DNA of 14,402 nucleotides from Corynebacterium sp. (GCF_030530965.1 NZ_JAUMTY010000035.1:7703-22104), one strand, 5' to 3'; positions 1 to 5,812 are shown, numbered from the stretch's first letter. Translations and numbers: made by a program. The notes: generated from the letters alone by a model not told the origin.

Positions 1-200
1 GCCGACGACAGCATATCGAGGGCTTCCACAGTTTGCGTGACCGTGAACGGGCTGGTCAGCCGCGCAGCTAGTTGGCCACTACCGACGGGCATCGGGAAGA
101 GATTCTCCAGGCGCTCGCGAAGAATCAGCGAGAGTTGATCGTCGCTAATCTGTGCGAGCCACTCAGACAAGCGATCGGGAACGGAACCGGGAGAAGACAT
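1..200 (-). CDS. Helicase-associated (XPB-like) conserved protein, N-terminal fragment
   Basis: Only the first 66 codons are present; the gene continues past the left edge. The visible start reads MSSPGSVPDRLSEWLAQISD and continues with a segment rich in Leu and Arg, then GQLAARLTSPFTVTQTVEALDML. This pattern (WL..L.DDQL..LL..R, then a G..LAARL..P.SV..A...LD block) is what I recall for the N terminus of actinobacterial helicase-associated proteins such as M. tuberculosis Rv0862c, encoded beside the XPB-type helicase gene ercc3. It probably acts with that helicase in DNA metabolism, which is inference. The ATG at 200-198 is the only plausible start. A TAGAAT hexamer at 214-209 sits so close that the transcript may be leaderless or nearly so; a G-rich stretch at 208-204 could otherwise serve as ribosome binding site. 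The gene is divergent from the small gene at 275. The family call is moderately secure. Confidence 0.72.
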   Translation of the reverse strand, partial: MSSPGSVPDRLSEWLAQISDDQLSLILRERLENLFPMPVGSGQLAARLTSPFTVTQTVEALDMLSS

Positions 201-208
201 AAACCCCC

Positions 209-214
209 ATTCTA
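209..214 (-). promoter_or_regulatory. Candidate -10 element for the helicase-associated gene (leaderless-type)
   Basis: TAGAAT read on the minus strand fits the corynebacterial TANNNT -10 pattern. Its last base lies 8 nt before the A of the ATG at 200, so transcription would begin at or within about 2 nt of the start codon. I see no good -35. Leaderless mRNAs are common in corynebacteria and mycobacteria. Confidence 0.35.
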
Positions 215-274
215 ACCGGGGGCAATCGTTCTTAGTAGGGTGACTAATACGTACTGATCTGAAAAGATGGAGCC

Positions 275-475
275 ATGGCGAAAGATAAAGAACAATATGT
301 TGATCCAGGTTGGCCTCAGCATTTAGAGGAGGGCGAGCACCCCGTGACAGAGGTGGTCTCCCACGTGCCGGGCGCGACGAGCCCCTACGGTGAGGACACG
401 AAGTTCCCTGTTGATTCCAGCGAGCTTAACTACGTTCACCCGTACACCCCTGTGAACAGGCCTTTTAAGCGTTAG
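275..475 (+). CDS. Small conserved-looking hypothetical protein, 66 aa
   Basis: A 66-residue protein with no signal peptide, membrane segment or recognisable catalytic motif. It is hydrophilic and proline- and tyrosine-rich, with an acidic middle (HLEEGEHP, then GEDTKFPVDSSELNY) and a short basic end (NRPFKR). The ATG at 275 follows the purine-rich AAAAGATGGAG, a weak but usable ribosome binding site. The gene is divergent from the helicase-associated gene with only 74 bases between the start codons, and its 3' end faces rpf across a strong hairpin. M. tuberculosis has a small gene, Rv0863, at the same place beside Rv0862c; I infer positional correspondence but cannot confirm homology. Function is unknown. 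The clean intergenic gaps on both sides and a sensible start make it a real gene rather than a chance ORF. Confidence 0.75.
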   Translation: MAKDKEQYVDPGWPQHLEEGEHPVTEVVSHVPGATSPYGEDTKFPVDSSELNYVHPYTPVNRPFKR

Positions 476-605
476 TTGCTGCATAGCTGCGCACTCGAGA
501 GTGCTCTAGTGTTACTCGAGCGTGCCTGAGCTGCGTGCTGGTTGCTTGCCAACGTGCCTTAGGTCCAGCGCGCCTAATGTCTGGCCCTTATAGGCCGCTA
601 CATAG

Positions 606-661
606 AACGAACCCCTCGGGAGATCCCCACCATTGATGGTGTTTCCCGAGGGGTGCTCGTT
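606..661. terminator. Nested bidirectional hairpin between the 66-aa gene and rpf
   Basis: ACCCCTCGGGA (611-621) pairs perfectly with TCCCGAGGGGT (644-654), giving an 11-bp GC-rich stem. It is extended by AACGA (606-610) with TCGTT (657-661) across a 2-nt bulge. The loop carries a second hairpin, CACCAT-TG-ATGGTG (629-642). It lies between two convergent stop codons (475 and 676), so it most likely terminates both transcripts. There is no long T-run on either side, so it may be an atypical intrinsic terminator. Confidence 0.75.
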
Positions 662-675
662 ATAAAGCGCGTCGC

Positions 676-1458
676 TTATGCAGCGCTGCGTGACGAGTGG
701 AAGTTCTTTTCCACGGCGTCGTAAATCTTCGTAGCCTGGGCAGTGGCCTCAGCGTAACCGTTCACAGCTGCGCCAATGGCCTGGTTGTAGGCACCAACGA
801 GCTCGTCGTGATGAGCGTGGTAGTAATCCGTGATCACGGCGGGCATCGGAATGCCGGCTTTGTTGAAGGCAGCCTGGATGGTGTCGAAAATCTGGTCCAA
901 GCTAGCGATGCTCTGCGTTGCGGCCAGGTCCGTCACAGCCTTCTGCGGCGTCGGAGCCTCGTCGGCTGCCTCGGCAGAAGCCTGAGCTGCAGGTGCAGCG
1001 TTCTCGGCAGGTGCAGCCTCTTCGACAGGAGCGGCTGCGGGCTGAACGGCGGCCTGAGCACCGTTGGCGTAGGCGTTATCGCGCTGAGAAGGGGCACTGC
1101 TCAACCCGAGCTGCGCGGAGCAAGCCGGCCACGCGTTCCAGCCCTGCTCAGCGAGGACGCGCTCGCCGACCGTGATCTGCTGTTCACGGGTTGCCTGGTT
1201 AGCAGTAGCAGCGTATTCGGTTCCGCCGTATGCAGACCAGGTGGACGGTGCGAACTGCAGACCACCCTGGAAGCCGTTGCCAGTGTTGATGCCCCAGTTG
1301 CCACCAGACTCGCACTGAGCTAAACGATCCCAATCGGAATCTGGTGCTGCCGACGCTGACGGAGCGACAGCAATGCCGCTAGCTGTGATAGCCAAGCCTG
1401 ACAGGGCAACCTTGGCGCCGGTAGAAATACGGTTGGTGTTCTTGGAGTGCTGTCCCAT
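676..1458 (-). CDS. rpf1: Resuscitation-promoting factor (secreted peptidoglycan hydrolase), Rpf1-like
   Basis: Encodes 260 aa. Residues 1-38 are a Sec signal peptide (basic start, hydrophobic core, cleavage near SASAA). Residues 40-117 form the Rpf domain, a lysozyme/transglycosylase-like fold: DWDRLAQCESGGNW carries the catalytic Glu50, GGLQF the substrate groove, and Cys49 and Cys113 can make the conserved disulfide. An Ala/Pro/Glu-rich linker follows (about 130-180), then a helical C-terminal domain with YYHAHHDELVGAY. Rpf proteins cleave glycan strands outside the cell and promote growth and revival from dormancy. The frame is open up to a GTG at 1530, but I chose the ATG at 1458: the product then starts MGQHS like other corynebacterial Rpf proteins, the signal peptide is canonical, and the longer start would lie within the predicted promoter. 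An AGAGG ribosome binding site lies about 12 nt upstream. The domain call is firm; paralogue number 1 rests on resemblance and context. Confidence 0.93.
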   Translation of the reverse strand: MGQHSKNTNRISTGAKVALSGLAITASGIAVAPSASAAPDSDWDRLAQCESGGNWGINTGNGFQGGLQFAPSTWSAYGGTEYAATANQATREQQITVGERVLAEQGWNAWPACSAQLGLSSAPSQRDNAYANGAQAAVQPAAAPVEEAAPAENAAPAAQASAEAADEAPTPQKAVTDLAATQSIASLDQIFDTIQAAFNKAGIPMPAVITDYYHAHHDELVGAYNQAIGAAVNGYAEATAQATKIYDAVEKNFHSSRSAA

Positions 1459-1528
1459 AAAGGGGTATAACCTCTCTGTGCGATAATCGGCGTCCTTGGC
1501 GGACCGCTTCTTGACGTACTGGACGGCC

Positions 1529-1557
1529 ACGCTACATGAAGGTTACGAAAAGGTCAC
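1529..1557 (-). promoter_or_regulatory. Predicted rpf promoter (-35 GTGACC, 17-nt spacer, -10 TAGCGT)
   Basis: On the minus strand GTGACC (1557-1552) and TAGCGT (1534-1529) are separated by exactly 17 nt and resemble TTGACA and TANNNT. Transcription would start near 1522, leaving a leader of about 65 nt before the ATG at 1458. This placement argues against the upstream GTG at 1530 as the start. Confidence 0.5.
1542..1557 (+). promoter_or_regulatory. Candidate MtrA box over the rpf promoter
   Basis: GTTAC-GAAAAG-GTCAC is an exact instance of the direct repeat GTNAC-N6-GTNAC described for actinobacterial MtrA response regulators, which control cell-wall and division genes including rpf-type genes. 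It overlaps the predicted -35 and spacer of rpf, a position expected for repression. A second pair, GTAACA at 1592-1597 and 1601-1606 with 9-nt periodicity, lies farther upstream and may be a weaker site. Binding is inferred from the motif alone. Confidence 0.45.
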
Positions 1558-1660
1558 ATTCCGGTAGCGACTTGGGGTCGGTCGCGAGCGAGTAACATGG
1601 GTAACAGTGCAGCGTAAAGCTATATTTTGAACGAATTATTGACGAAAAGTGCCGTTAAAA

Positions 1661-1676
1661 TGTGATTAAGAACACT
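1661..1676 (+). promoter_or_regulatory. Degenerate GlxR/CRP-like site
   Basis: TGTGATTAAGAACACT matches 8 of 10 fixed positions of the corynebacterial GlxR consensus TGTGA-N6-TCACA; the left half is perfect. It lies between the two divergent genes. GlxR is known to act at rpf-type promoters in C. glutamicum, which makes the site plausible, but the right half is weak. Confidence 0.3.
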
Positions 1677-1778
1677 ATTATTCGTGCGTGCGGCAGGTAG
1701 TACTGCGCGTTTATTGACGAGTAAAAACGTAAAACCTACCTATGAAACATCGGGATGGGCTAAAAGTTGTGGATCGTT

Positions 1779-1784
1779 TAGAAT
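1779..1784 (+). promoter_or_regulatory. Candidate -10 for the cold-shock protein gene
   Basis: TAGAAT fits TANNNT and would give a leader of roughly 120 nt before the ATG at 1914. Long leaders are usual for cold-shock mRNAs. The matching -35 position (near 1756-1761) is not recognisable. An alternative is TTGACG at 1714-1719, with TACCTA after a 17-nt spacer at 1737-1742. Confidence 0.3.
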
Positions 1785-1840
1785 AAGGAGTTTCGCCCAT
1801 CACGCTGGGATAGTCGCAAGCTCACCGCTTGATACATGGT

Positions 1841-1858
1841 TAACCCGACACAGGGTTA
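1841..1858 (+). promoter_or_regulatory. Hairpin in the csp leader
   Basis: TAACCC-GACACA-GGGTTA forms a perfect 6-bp stem with a 6-nt loop, about 55 nt before the csp start codon. It could contribute to leader folding or mRNA stability; there is no direct evidence of function. Confidence 0.3.
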
Positions 1859-1913
1859 CAGAGCCAGATGTAGACATACCCAGCTCATGAAATACAGAGA
1901 AAGGAAAACCCTC

Positions 1914-2306
1914 ATGCCAATCGGAAGAGTCAAATGGTTTGATCCCGATAAGGGATTTGGGTTCGTCACCAACCCGGGCGATGACGACGTCTTCGTCGGC
2001 ACCCAAGTATTGCCCGACGGTGTGGAAGAACTACACCAAGGGCAGAAAATAGAGTACGAGTTCGCTGCAGGCCGGAAAGGTCCGCAGGTGCTCAGGATTA
2101 CGGATATTCAGGAGACCGGTCGGCCTCGGCGTCGCCCTTCCCATAAGTACAAGCCAGATCAGCTGCAAAGCATGATCCAGGACTTGATGACGCTCTTAGA
2201 AGGACATGTTCAGCCGAGCCTCCAAGCAGGCCGCTACCCAGGGCGGAAAGAAAGCCGTCAGGTGGCTGAGGTCCTTCGCGCTGTGGCCCGGGAACTTGAT
2301 GCTTAA
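1914..2306 (+). CDS. cspB: Cold-shock domain protein with C-terminal extension (CspB-like)
   Basis: Encodes 130 aa. Residues 1-68 form a cold-shock domain: GRVKWFDPDKGFGFVT contains RNP1 (GFGFV, residues 14-18), and DVFVG (25-29) is RNP2 with Gly where single-domain proteins usually have His. Such domains bind single-stranded RNA or DNA. Residues 70-130 are an extra basic and helical region (GRPRRRPSHKYKPDQLQ onward), also present in mycobacterial CspB (Rv0871, about 135 aa) and longer than the usual 67-aa cold-shock protein. The frame is open from 1836, but the ATG at 1914 starts exactly at the conserved domain and follows an AAAGGA ribosome binding site at 8-nt spacing. It is divergent from rpf and convergent with the DUF2771 gene. 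The long upstream region suggests leader-mediated control, which is inference. Confidence 0.92.
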   Translation: MPIGRVKWFDPDKGFGFVTNPGDDDVFVGTQVLPDGVEELHQGQKIEYEFAAGRKGPQVLRITDIQETGRPRRRPSHKYKPDQLQSMIQDLMTLLEGHVQPSLQAGRYPGRKESRQVAEVLRAVARELDA

Positions 2307-2357
2307 TAAGCTCGATGCCCCGGGCGTAGCGCAGCCATAGCGCCGGTCGTGCACCGT

Positions 2358-2407
2358 GCTATTTCTCCAAGGGGCCACTTATCCAGGCGCTACTCCGGGG
2401 AAATAGC
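2358..2407. terminator. Candidate terminator between csp and the DUF2771 gene
   Basis: GCTATTTCTCC (2358-2368) can pair with GGGGAAATAGC (2397-2407): 11 bp with one G-U pair, enclosing a 28-nt loop. The right arm lies inside the last codons of the DUF2771 gene. The position between convergent genes suits a shared terminator, but the long loop makes it weak. Confidence 0.35.
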
Positions 2408-3007
2408 CCACACCATGGTGTAGGCATCCTCGTCATCAGACGAATCAGAACCGTGAGATTTATCGCCCAGGAGAACGGCGTGAACCTCAGCGACTTTCAG
2501 TCGGGAACCATCTTTACTTCCATCGATGGTGACCGACTTTTTGTCTTTCGCCTTATAAACGGACTCGTCATTCTTGGCATTGTCCTCATAGATCGTCAGC
2601 AACGACCATTGAGTATCGGACACCGTCGAGGGGACGTCGATAGTGGCCTTCCCATCCTTCGGCAGGGAAATCTTTGTCATTGACTTCTCCGTGCAGTCCG
2701 TCGATCCCAGTGCACAGGCCTGATAGGGATTCGCCGTGACGCTCTTCCCCTTGGAATCAGTAATCGACAACGTGACCGTGGTGGGGTCCACCGAGTTGCG
2801 TCGCTGTTCCCAATAGGTGAACGCAATTCCACCGACAATCGCGACGAGCACGATGACGGCCATCACAGATCCCACAATGATCATGGTGCGTCGTTCCCGA
2901 CGTCGCTCTGCCTTTGTCTTTCGACGGCCGCGACGGCCGCGACGGGCTGGGGCCTGGGGTGATGGTTCTGAGCTGGAGGACGAACCCGGTTCGGTCATGG
3001 CGTCCAC
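2390..3007 (-). CDS. DUF2771 family membrane-anchored protein
   Basis: Encodes 205 aa from a GTG at 3007; an ATG three codons in (2998) is an equally good start. Residues 1-40 are Ser/Pro-rich, then very basic (ARRGRRGRRKTKAERRRERR). Residues 42-64 are a single membrane segment, and about 140 residues follow, expected outside the cell by the positive-inside rule. The outer part has TANPYQACALGSTDC (two cysteines that may pair), IDVPSTVSDTQWSLLTIYED and VHAVLLGD, matching my recollection of DUF2771 proteins such as Rv0875c, the counterpart beside an MFS gene in M. tuberculosis. An acidic Ser/Asp stretch precedes the end. It starts about 12 bases after the MFS stop codon, so the two are surely co-transcribed. 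The biochemical role is unknown. Confidence 0.82.
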   Translation of the reverse strand: MDAMTEPGSSSSSEPSPQAPARRGRRGRRKTKAERRRERRTMIIVGSVMAVIVLVAIVGGIAFTYWEQRRNSVDPTTVTLSITDSKGKSVTANPYQACALGSTDCTEKSMTKISLPKDGKATIDVPSTVSDTQWSLLTIYEDNAKNDESVYKAKDKKSVTIDGSKDGSRLKVAEVHAVLLGDKSHGSDSSDDEDAYTMVWAISPE

Positions 3008-3019
3008 AATAGCGAGGCC

Positions 3020-4558
3020 CTAATGACGTCGTACATGCGGGACCTTGACAGCGAGGAAAAGAGTTCGTAGATAGCCGACGCCGATGATGATGGCTAGAGC
3101 GATGAACCCTGTACCGAGCTGCGGCGGGAGGATAATTCCCATCGTGCCGCCGAACACCCATGCGAGTTGCCCGAACGTTTCGCTGCGGCCGAATGCGCTG
3201 GATCGCGCTTCTTCGGGGAGGCCTTCCTGGATGGTTGCATCAAGGCTTACTTTGCACAGTGAACTAGATAGCGACAGTGCGAAGGTCGCGACTGCGGTCC
3301 AGATCAGCCCAGGCCAGATGGCTGCACAGATCACGCCCGCCCACGCGATACCTGCAATCGTGAGCACGGTCACTCGCGGGGCTCCGAGGGGGATCCGCGC
3401 TCCCAGCAAATTTCCCGAGAACGTGCCGACGCTTCCTGCGGCGCCCGCGACGGCCAGCATTGCCAGCTGTTCCCACGCGCTCAGACCGTGGGTCGATTTA
3501 GCTGCAAACGCGACGAAAATCGTGAGGAATCCGGTGCCCGACCGACTGGTCATGACGGACCACAAACACGTTTTGGCGTCGTGGGGGAAAGGAACGATAT
3601 GAAGCTGTTGGGCTGCGCGAGTGACGCGCTGGCGGACGGCTCGTCGTCGCGGTGACGACTGTGACGGCGATTCCTGAGTTGGTGCAGTGTCGGTTGCGGT
3701 CACGTCGGCAGTGGTCGCGTCGGCCGTCGGATCGTCGTCAAGAGAAGAGTCCTCGGTGAGAGGTGATCCCGGGACGGACAGTGGGGACGTGGTGGCCCAT
3801 TCGTTGGGAGACGATTCTGCTTTTCGCGGAATGAGAACGCACGAATACAACCCCATGAGGGCAATGACGATAATGACCCACAACGCTTCGCGAGGTGTGA
3901 ACAGGAACGACACGCCAGCGGCGATGGCTCCGACGACACCCGAGCCTACGATGTGCCCCAAGATCGTGAGCCGCGCATTCGTGCGAACCAGATCGATATC
4001 AGGCGGCATGAGCCGTGGGGTAACTGACGACTTCAGCACACCGAACGACTTACTCATCACCATCATGCCCAGCGCGGCGGGGTAGAGGACCCACGAGTGG
4101 AAATTCGTGAGCAGCCACACTGTTAATACGATGCGCGCGGCGAATGTCAGCGACAACGCAAAACGACGTCCGGCGTACACGCGGTCTAACGCAGGACCAA
4201 TCAGCGGCGCGATGACCGCGAAGGGGGCGATGGTCACAAGCAAGTACAGGGCGACGCCTTCGCGCGATTCACCCGTCGTTGCGGAGAAAAACAACGTGCC
4301 CGCCAGGGCCACCGCGAGAGCTGCGTCGACACCAGAGTTGCAGATCGTCGTGTAGGTCAGCGACGACAGTCCCGACGCTTTCGCACCGTCGGCCTCGATC
4401 CAGCTGCCTACCAGGCGGCCAGGGGCTGACAACACACGGCGAACACGAGACGGCCGTGGCGTCGTGTCATCGGCCGGTGGTTCGTGTAGCTCGCCAGTGG
4501 TGGGCGGCTCTCCGTGGTTGTTCACGAACCCATTCTTGCACCATCGCCGGGTGGGCAT
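3020..4558 (-). CDS. Major facilitator superfamily transporter, Rv0876c-like
   Basis: Encodes 512 aa with about 12 membrane segments in two halves. The first half (about residues 60-245) includes FAVIAPLIGPALDRVYAGRR, the loop 2-3 region where MFS proteins carry the G-D-R signature, ending at IPRK. The second half runs from about residue 325 (TCLWSVMTSRSGTGFL) to the end. Between them is an unusually long loop of about 75 residues, Ser/Thr/Asp-rich and then basic (RRRAVRQRVTRAAQQL). The substrate is unknown. Position between cyclase and DUF2771 genes mirrors Rv0876c-Rv0875c and suggests an envelope-related role, which is inference. The start is uncertain: ATG at 4558 has only a weak AGCGGA-type ribosome binding site, and a GTG at 4525 is possible. 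It lies 34 bases after the cyclase stop. Confidence 0.85.
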   Translation of the reverse strand: MPTRRWCKNGFVNNHGEPPTTGELHEPPADDTTPRPSRVRRVLSAPGRLVGSWIEADGAKASGLSSLTYTTICNSGVDAALAVALAGTLFFSATTGESREGVALYLLVTIAPFAVIAPLIGPALDRVYAGRRFALSLTFAARIVLTVWLLTNFHSWVLYPAALGMMVMSKSFGVLKSSVTPRLMPPDIDLVRTNARLTILGHIVGSGVVGAIAAGVSFLFTPREALWVIIVIALMGLYSCVLIPRKAESSPNEWATTSPLSVPGSPLTEDSSLDDDPTADATTADVTATDTAPTQESPSQSSPRRRAVRQRVTRAAQQLHIVPFPHDAKTCLWSVMTSRSGTGFLTIFVAFAAKSTHGLSAWEQLAMLAVAGAAGSVGTFSGNLLGARIPLGAPRVTVLTIAGIAWAGVICAAIWPGLIWTAVATFALSLSSSLCKVSLDATIQEGLPEEARSSAFGRSETFGQLAWVFGGTMGIILPPQLGTGFIALAIIIGVGYLRTLFLAVKVPHVRRH

Positions 4559-4570
4559 GCATTTCCGCTA

Positions 4571-4604
4571 GCCACCTAGTCAACCAGGCCACCTAGCCGC
4601 CCAG
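4571..4604. repeat. 17-bp imperfect tandem duplication at the cyclase stop codon
   Basis: GCCACCTAGTCAACCAG (4571-4587) is followed directly by GCCACCTAGCCGCCCAG (4588-4604), identical at 14 of 17 positions. The second unit on the plus strand contains the cyclase stop codon (minus TAG, 4595-4593); the first lies in the gap before the MFS gene and repeats the TAG out of frame. It looks like a local slippage duplication. Confidence 0.7.
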
Positions 4605-5456
4605 GCCGTCGACACGAACCCGATACATATGCGGCCACAACTTGCCAGTCAGATAGAGAACGGCAGGATCATCCGGATCGCTGGCCACGCCATTCAACAC
4701 ACTCTCGCCGGTAGCGTCCCGCGCCGGGGCCAATTCCGACGCGTCAATCACGCTGGTCACACGGCCGTTCGTGGGATCAATGACAAGGAGTTCATCGCTA
4801 TGCCACACATTGGCCACGATTCGGTTGTGGGCGCAATCTAATTCATTGATATTGCCGACGGGCCGACCGTCCAATGTCACCGATAGCGAGGAGCGCTCCT
4901 CGAACGTGTTGGGGTCGCGCCGGGCGAGCTTGTTACTCCCATCGCTCATGAGGAGGGTATGGCCGTCGTAACAGAGCCCCCACCCTTCGCCCTCGTAGTG
5001 GGCCGAGCCTGTTTCCACCAACGATTCGCGGTCGCGTCGGATAGCGTGGCCCGATTTCCACGTTAACTGCCACACCGAGGTTGGCGTTGCCGCGATTCCT
5101 TCGCCGAAATACTTCCGGGGTAGGTGATGAACATGGGCGCGGTGGCCGTCGTCGTTAAGAAAATAAACCTCTGACCTACCGTAACGGCCAGTGCTGACCA
5201 GTGTTTGACCCTCTGGAAGGTGATCCAATCCTTCAGTAAACGCATCGTGGGGCCAGGGGAGAGTGTCAAGAACTGTGACCGACCGGGTCGGAACCGATCC
5301 ACGATGGGCCAAAGAGGAAGTAGATGGGGCGCGCGAAGCCCCGTCGGTACGGGAGCGCTGTGACCACGACGCGACAATGATCAGTCCGCACACCGCAATA
5401 AGAACGATGCCCACGAGCACCGTGATGAGGGTTAATCTAAACCGTCTTGAACCCAT
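4593..5456 (-). CDS. Glutaminyl-peptide cyclotransferase (plant/bacterial type), membrane-anchored
   Basis: Encodes 287 aa. Residues 8-30 are a hydrophobic anchor or uncleaved signal, so the enzyme should face outward. The rest is the five-bladed propeller of the plant-type glutamine cyclotransferase family, which converts N-terminal glutamine to pyroglutamate. Family blocks appear in order: FTEGL (73-77), STGRYGRSEVY (88-98), FGEGI (117-121), WQLTWKSG (129-136), YEGEGWGLCYDG (154-165), MSDGSNKLARRDPNTF (170-185), INELDC (203-208), VWHSDELLVIDPTNGRV (217-233), LNGVA (254-258) and LTGKLWPHMY (269-278). VCG near residue 23 is not a good lipobox. The ATG at 5456 is preferred over a GTG at 5489 because GTGGAG sits just upstream and the hydrophobic segment follows directly. 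The start lies 25 bases inside the DUF2530 gene, so translation is probably coupled. Confidence 0.9.
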   Translation of the reverse strand: MGSRRFRLTLITVLVGIVLIAVCGLIIVASWSQRSRTDGASRAPSTSSLAHRGSVPTRSVTVLDTLPWPHDAFTEGLDHLPEGQTLVSTGRYGRSEVYFLNDDGHRAHVHHLPRKYFGEGIAATPTSVWQLTWKSGHAIRRDRESLVETGSAHYEGEGWGLCYDGHTLLMSDGSNKLARRDPNTFEERSSLSVTLDGRPVGNINELDCAHNRIVANVWHSDELLVIDPTNGRVTSVIDASELAPARDATGESVLNGVASDPDDPAVLYLTGKLWPHMYRVRVDGLGG

Positions 5457-5710
5457 TGCGCTCCACGGCGGACAGCCTCCCGCTGCCACATATAAACCCC
5501 GTAACCCAAAACACCCGTGACGGCGCCGATAATGCTGGTCCAGACCAACTGGTCAGTCCACCCGCGAGTGAGCCCAAAAAACACCGCACCCAGCACCCAT
5601 ACGATGATTCCCACGATGAGAGCGGGCCGCGGATCTTCGAGCGCACGAGGCAGCCGGGGAAGGGTGACGTCCTGCAGCGGTTTGGAGTGGAATTGGAATT
5701 TAGGGCTCAC
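5432..5710 (-). CDS. DUF2530 family small membrane protein
   Basis: Encodes about 92 aa. Two membrane segments (about 33-50, IVGIIVWVLGAVFFGL, and 59-77, VWTSIIGAVTGVLGYGVYMW) are followed by the conserved-looking tail QREAVRRGAQWVQDGL. The layout, with a T/IVW first segment, VWTS/C start of the second, G-Y-G, then RRGA, matches DUF2530 (M. tuberculosis Rv0879c) as I remember it. Function is unknown. The frame is open to a GTG at 5794, but that start has no ribosome binding site and would run into the permease leader. I chose GTG 5710; a TTG at 5719 preceded by AAGGG is a real alternative. The stop overlaps the start of the cyclase gene, making this the first gene of a four-gene minus-strand operon. 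Confidence 0.72.
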   Translation of the reverse strand: MSPKFQFHSKPLQDVTLPRLPRALEDPRPALIVGIIVWVLGAVFFGLTRGWTDQLVWTSIIGAVTGVLGYGVYMWQREAVRRGAQWVQDGLD

Positions 5711-5721
5711 ACGTGCCAACT

Positions 5722-5727
5722 TACCCT
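5722..5727 (+). promoter_or_regulatory. Candidate -10 for the purine permease gene
   Basis: TACCCT fits TANNNT and would start transcription near 5734, about 80 nt before the ATG. No -35 is clear. The hairpin GTGGGG-TTTTCCT-CCCCAC (5729-5747) lies at or just after the predicted start site. I could not match the leader to a known purine riboswitch. Confidence 0.25.
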
Positions 5728-5812
5728 TGTGGGGTTTTCCTCCCCACCCGTCCCAAATCTCACCCGTACCAAGCCCTCCTCGGTGCGGCTTCACACATGT
5801 GCAGGAGTTCCG

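Larger units (their letters stand above)
1459..1913. other. Non-coding region between divergent rpf and csp genes
   Basis: These 455 bases hold no convincing gene; the open frames across it lack ribosome binding sites and family resemblance. From the rpf side it contains the rpf leader, promoter and MtrA-like repeat (to 1557), paired GTAACA hexamers (1592-1606), an AT-rich core (about 1621-1790), a degenerate GlxR-like site (1661-1676), two copies of TTATTGACGA (1636-1645 and 1711-1720), a candidate csp -10 (1779-1784) and a leader hairpin (1841-1858). I looked for a ydaO/c-di-AMP riboswitch, known upstream of some actinobacterial rpf genes, and did not recognise one. Confidence 0.7.

Noticed and set aside
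491..504. Inverted repeat GCACTC-GA-GAGTGC after the 66-aa gene
   Set aside because: The two-base centre and lack of a T-run make a terminator unlikely, and the strong hairpin at 606-661 explains termination better.
697..1323. 208-codon open frame opposite rpf
   Set aside because: It is the antisense shadow of rpf, has no ribosome binding site and resembles no protein family.
1459..1700. ydaO/c-di-AMP riboswitch in the rpf leader
   Set aside because: Such elements occur upstream of some actinobacterial rpf genes, but I could not find the conserved G-rich and GGGTGAA-type blocks on the minus strand, and the predicted leader is only about 65 nt.
5729..5747. Purine riboswitch upstream of the permease
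   Set aside because: There is a GTGGGG/CCCCAC hairpin, but I do not see the three-way junction elements of a purine riboswitch and the leader is short.
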